A stretch of 64,000 nt of DNA from Citrobacter sp. R56 (GTDB lineage: Bacteria > Pseudomonadota > Gammaproteobacteria > Enterobacterales > Enterobacteriaceae), in contig NZ_CP069159.1 of assembly GCF_016811995.1 (NCBI RefSeq), forward strand, positions 1,674,001 to 1,738,000, in the 5' to 3' direction. Below, piece after piece: positions 60,512-64,000 of this stretch (position 1 is its first letter; each line of letters begins with the position of its first letter). The notes under the pieces were generated by a model, which saw only the letters and a list, made by a program, of their open reading frames with translations, had not been told where the DNA came from and made no database searches. The translations under genes and the position numbers were made by a program.

Positions 60512-61670
60512 GATTTCTCTTGTGTTAAGGTTGCCATTATCAATTATTGAATCTCTTATACCAAAAAATAAAAAAATATGGATATTTGGATCCTGGTTTG
60601 GAGCGAAATTTGCAGATAACTCGAAATATTTTTATCATTTTTTAAATGAAAATAGTGATATCAATGCCATTTGGATATATAAAGATAAAACCCTAGAGGA
60701 CTATTTTAAAAAGGAAAAACTAAAAGCATGCTATTATAAAAGTTTCTCAGGTATCTTTTATCAGTTGCTCGCATCGAAAGTTTTTGTTTCTCATTCAATC
60801 AGCTCTGATCTAAATCCTCTATTTATATCACTAAACACACAACGAATACAAATGTGGCATGGAGTACCATTAAAAAAAATAATGTATGACAATCCAGCAG
60901 AATGTAAGTGGTGGAACAAAAGTCGCCTCTACAGACTATTTACCAATAACTTTTACAATTACGTGCTTTCTCCCGGACCAGAGTTTAATGCTGTTTTTGC
61001 CTCTGCATTTGGTGTTTCAAATAAAAAAATTATTGATTGTGGCTATCCCCGTAATGATGTTTTTACACGAACTACTAAAGTAATGGACGATGAAAATCGT
61101 TTAAAAGTAATCTATATGCCTACCTATCGTAGTAATGAGCAGAGTAAAGATTTACTTTTTAGTGAAAGATGTAAATTTGATTTCTTACGGCTAGATAGTT
61201 TTCTGACGGCCAACTTAATTGAACTTACCATCAGGGTACATCCAGCTAACTTACCGCCGCAAAAATTATTAGAAGAATTAAAAAAATCAAAGTCGGTAAG
61301 ACTTTCCTCTTCTGATGATGTCTATGAAGAAATAAATAATTATGACTGCTTAATTACAGATTACTCAAGCATACTATTCGATTTTGCTATAACCAAAAAA
61401 CCCATTATTTTCTCTGCATTTGATCTTAGCGAATATCTATCAGAGGAAAGAGAGATGTATCATGTCTATCAGGATATTAGTGGTGGAGATGAAGCAAGGA
61501 ATTGGGATGAGGTATTGCAAAAACTTCTAGAGCTAAAGGCTGAACCCCAAAAATTTATTTATGGGACAGTCCTTCAAAAAATTAGCGGCACAGTCGTTCT
61601 TGGTGAAAAAAATAGCTTTAGTAAAATGCTCTATAATAAACTTTGCCCAGAAGATAAATTAAATTATTAA
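60501..61670 (+). CDS. CDP-glycerol glycerophosphotransferase (TagF/TagB-like)
   Basis: The protein has 389 residues, matching the catalytic domain of the CDP-glycerol glycerophosphotransferase family without the N-terminal extension of full TagF. Motifs include QMWHGVPLKKI (catalytic His region), GYPRNDVF, YMPTYR, RVHPANL and DYSSILFDFAITKKP with Asp287. It should transfer glycerol phosphate from CDP-glycerol to a sugar of the O-unit. A single-addition (TagB-like) role is more plausible than polymerisation in an O-antigen cluster, which is inference. Confidence 0.87.
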   Translation: MFHKISLVLRLPLSIIESLIPKNKKIWIFGSWFGAKFADNSKYFYHFLNENSDINAIWIYKDKTLEDYFKKEKLKACYYKSFSGIFYQLLASKVFVSHSISSDLNPLFISLNTQRIQMWHGVPLKKIMYDNPAECKWWNKSRLYRLFTNNFYNYVLSPGPEFNAVFASAFGVSNKKIIDCGYPRNDVFTRTTKVMDDENRLKVIYMPTYRSNEQSKDLLFSERCKFDFLRLDSFLTANLIELTIRVHPANLPPQKLLEELKKSKSVRLSSSDDVYEEINNYDCLITDYSSILFDFAITKKPIIFSAFDLSEYLSEEREMYHVYQDISGGDEARNWDEVLQKLLELKAEPQKFIYGTVLQKISGTVVLGEKNSFSKMLYNKLCPEDKLNY

Positions 61671-61680
61671 GGTTGATAGC

Positions 61681-62574
61681 ATGGATTTAGAAGAGCATAA
61701 AACTGAAAGTAACGAAACTTGTGCTATTATTGTTACATATAATCCGATTGTCTCTAGGGTCCAAAAATTAATTAATTCCCTTAAAGAACAGAGTTGCGAT
61801 GTTTTTATAATCGACAATAGTCCACTTGCAGTCGAGGATTTTATCTATGAACGATACAAATGGCTTGGTGGAAATAAGGGAATAGCGCAGGCACAAAATG
61901 ATGGGATCTTATTAGCGCTAAAACATAAATATTCTTATATAATATTTTTTGATCAGGATAGTGATATACAGAAAAATTTTGTGCCCAAGTTGTTATCAGC
62001 GATGAAACAAAATGATTTTGAAGTATGTGCGCCTGTTTTCTTTGATGAGAAACACGGGTTTGAATATGCTATTACTGATATTGATGCTTATGGCAATCGA
62101 AGAAAAATATTTTCCAATGGTAGAATGGATATGTTTACTTCATCTGTTGTTATATCTTCTGGAACATTAGTAAGATCAAATGTATTTCACAAAGTCGGAT
62201 TAATGGATAGTAGATTATTTATTGATTACGTTGATACTGAATGGTGTCTGCGTTGTTTTTCTCATGGGATTAAGGTTAATATAATTCCGACAGCTAAGAT
62301 GTATCATTCGATAGGTGATAACTCTATTAAAATAGGGCGCTTCAGAATACCGGTACATTCTGCAATGAGACGTTATTACAGAACAAGAAATGCAATTCAT
62401 TTGTTACGTTATAAGCACGTGCCGAAAAAAGTAGCCTGTAGAGAAATTATTTTCTCGATAATACATAATATTATATTATCATTTGCACTGTTTAAATTCT
62501 CATACTTTAAAAATTCATTTTTAGCTATCGTGGATGGGATTTTAAATCGTTGGGGTGAGAATAAACATTCTTAA
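61681..62574 (+). CDS. GT2 glycosyltransferase, rhamnosyltransferase-like
   Basis: The protein has 297 residues. It opens with CAIIVTYNPIVSRVQKLINSL, followed by IIDNSP, GGNKGIAQAQNDGI and FDQDSD (DXD-type site at 91-95), a pattern seen in rhamnosyltransferases of the GT2 family. A hydrophobic C-terminal stretch (about 255-285) may be membrane-associated. The nearby rmlBDAC makes dTDP-rhamnose the most likely donor. The acceptor and linkage are unknown. Confidence 0.8.
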   Translation: MDLEEHKTESNETCAIIVTYNPIVSRVQKLINSLKEQSCDVFIIDNSPLAVEDFIYERYKWLGGNKGIAQAQNDGILLALKHKYSYIIFFDQDSDIQKNFVPKLLSAMKQNDFEVCAPVFFDEKHGFEYAITDIDAYGNRRKIFSNGRMDMFTSSVVISSGTLVRSNVFHKVGLMDSRLFIDYVDTEWCLRCFSHGIKVNIIPTAKMYHSIGDNSIKIGRFRIPVHSAMRRYYRTRNAIHLLRYKHVPKKVACREIIFSIIHNIILSFALFKFSYFKNSFLAIVDGILNRWGENKHS

Positions 62575-62596
62575 ATAATGAATTTGGGTAATGATA

Positions 62597-63478
62597 ATGT
62601 ATAGAGTATTGGTTTTATTGGCAGTATATAATGGTAAGGAATGGATTGACGAACAACTTAATTCTATTCGTATACAGGAAAATGTGCAGGTAGACATTTT
62701 AGCTAGTGTTGATTTAAGCACTGATGGAAGTTTCGAGTACATAGCAAAAAATCACCCTGATGTTCATTTATTACCTTATGGTGAAAAATATGGGTCAGCA
62801 GGTAAGAATTTCTATCGCTTAGTTCTTGATGCACATTTTGAAAACTATGATTATATTTCCTTCGCTGATCAAGATGATATTTGGTTGGCTGATAAATTGA
62901 GTCACGCAATACAAAAAATAAATAAAAAAGAGGTTGATGCTTATTCTGGAAATGTAATCGCATTTTGGGAGGATGGGCGCCAGACACTGATTGATAAATC
63001 ACAACCTCAGGTTCAATTTGACTATTTTTTCGAAGCTGCAGGTCCTGGCTGTACCTATGTATTTAATAAAAGACTAGCTCAAGCTTTTCAACATTTTTTA
63101 AAGAACGTCCCTGAATCAAAGAAGGTAGCATTACATGATTGGTTGCTATATGCATATGCCCGTAGTAATCATTATCGATGGTATATTGATAAAGAGAGTA
63201 AGATGTTGTATCGTCAGCATGCTAATAACCAAGTTGGGGCAAATGAAAGCTTTCGAGCTGCATGCAAAAGATACCATTTAGTTAAAGAAGGGTGGTACAA
63301 AAAAGAGATTGTAAAGCTACTCAAGCTTTTTGGTTGTGAAAATTCGTTACTTAATAAATATATAGGCACAAAACGGTTGCTTCCAAAAATAGATATTATA
63401 GTTAATGTTCATCAGATGAGGCGGCGTTCTCGCGATCGTTATGCTTTTTTGGTTTTTTATATATTAAGACTTATTTGA
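62597..63478 (+). CDS. GT2 glycosyltransferase
   Basis: I use the ATG at 62597 (MYRVLVLLAVYNG), which sits at a usable distance from GGGTA; an in-frame ATG at 62591 adds two residues. It has about 293 residues. The GT2 motifs are VLLAVYNGKEWIDEQLNSI, SVDLSTDGS and SFADQDDIWLADKL, with Asp91 opening the DQDD site; this subgroup often transfers rhamnose or related sugars. The substrate is not readable. It is followed by about 90 bases and then the broken wzy-like region. Confidence 0.8.
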   Translation: MYRVLVLLAVYNGKEWIDEQLNSIRIQENVQVDILASVDLSTDGSFEYIAKNHPDVHLLPYGEKYGSAGKNFYRLVLDAHFENYDYISFADQDDIWLADKLSHAIQKINKKEVDAYSGNVIAFWEDGRQTLIDKSQPQVQFDYFFEAAGPGCTYVFNKRLAQAFQHFLKNVPESKKVALHDWLLYAYARSNHYRWYIDKESKMLYRQHANNQVGANESFRAACKRYHLVKEGWYKKEIVKLLKLFGCENSLLNKYIGTKRLLPKIDIIVNVHQMRRRSRDRYAFLVFYILRLI

Positions 63479-63570
63479 TAATGTTTGTTTTGAGTCGTTT
63501 TTGTATATCTAAATTATTTATTGTATGACATCTAAGTTATTAATTGTTGTTAAAATATAATAATATTCGG
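63479..63570. other. Short AT-rich spacer before the wzy remnant
   Basis: No gene or clear ribosome binding site is seen. It is dominated by T and A tracts. Confidence 0.4.
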
Positions 63571-64000
63571 TTGTCATCATTAAATCCTTTTTGGATGTAC
63601 GCTCTACCTTTTATTTGTGTGCCGCTTATTTATTCACTACAGTATCAGGCTTGTATGTTTCATTTGGTGTTGTTACTCTGCAAGTCATTTTATTAATAAT
63701 TTTTTAATTATTGGTTGACTTTTTAATTGCAAGCTAAAAGGCTGGCTTACTCTAAATGAATATAACAATAGAACACAACCAGTTATTCGGTTCAATGTTT
63801 GTACTGTGGTCGTGGGTTTATTAATTGACTGCTTGCCTTCTTTTCAAACTCCCATGTTCAGTATTTTTCGTGGAGACATCTATTCATATAATGATTTTGG
63901 TTTGGAAGCATTTCATGTTATATATATTGGCTATATTTCGGCATTAGTTGTTGTCAGTTAAAGCGTCAAAAGTTAAGTTTCCTTGTGGGAGTTGTATTTC
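63571..64000 (+). pseudogene. Interrupted O-antigen polymerase (wzy-like), right end outside window
   Basis: Three successive frames give pieces of one membrane protein. Frame 1 (from about 63571) reads LNPFWMYALPFICVPLIYSL, a typical Wzy start. Near 63645 the sense moves to a second frame reading GLYVSFGVVTLQVILLIIF, which stops at 63705. From about 63701 a third frame reads through a TGA at 63716 to KGWLTLNEYNNR and then FRGDIYSYNDFGLEAFHV, resembling the conserved loop of oligosaccharide repeat unit polymerases, and stops at 63959. A further frame (KRQKLSFLVGVVF) continues to the window end. It fits a decayed wzy, or repeated base-calling errors in one. Confidence 0.65.

Overview
The window reads as chromosomal DNA of an enterobacterium close to Escherichia and Salmonella. 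Citrobacter is my best guess from protein divergence and from one replaced locus; this is an inference and no search was run. Gene order follows the E. coli K-12 block from trhP (yegQ) to the O-antigen locus almost without a break.

Layout. (1) 1-2.0 kb: the end of a sugar isomerase (SIS) gene and a ROK sugar kinase, then a decayed P2-type ogr fragment beside the sRNA gene cyaR, whose terminator matches the P2 attachment site. (2) 2.1-8.3 kb: trhP, then four minus-strand genes of unknown function (DUF4034-like, DUF1266-like, PcfJ-like and an exported protein) lying directly downstream of baeR, where E. coli has yegP. (3) 8.4-19.4 kb: the mdtABCD-baeSR operon, encoding a tripartite RND drug pump, an MFS transporter and an envelope-stress two-component system. 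An Ibs/Sib toxin-antitoxin pair follows. (4) 19.8-30.6 kb: housekeeping genes yegD (Hsp70-like), alkA, dgcE (yegE), udk, dcd, asmA and yegH.

(5) 31.3-53.9 kb: the complete colanic acid (M-antigen) cluster, wza-wzb-wzc-wcaABCDEF-gmd-fcl-gmm-wcaI-cpsB-cpsG-wcaJ-wzxC-wcaKLM. It is preceded by an RcsAB-box candidate and a JUMPStart/ops element. CpsB, CpsG, Gmd and Fcl supply GDP-mannose and GDP-fucose. WcaJ starts the repeat unit on undecaprenyl phosphate, the Wca glycosyltransferases, acetyltransferases and pyruvyltransferase extend and modify it, WzxC flips it, WcaD polymerises it, and Wza-Wzb-Wzc export it.

(6) 54.1-64.0 kb: galF, a second JUMPStart/ops element, rmlBDAC (dTDP-rhamnose) and then a strongly AT-rich O-antigen block. 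This block has a glycerol-3-phosphate cytidylyltransferase, a Wzx flippase, a TagF-like glycerophosphotransferase and two GT2 glycosyltransferases. It ends in what looks like a broken O-antigen polymerase (wzy) whose reading frame is interrupted several times. The predicted surface polymer is a rhamnose-containing O-antigen carrying glycerol phosphate, a teichoic-acid-like chemistry in a Gram-negative.
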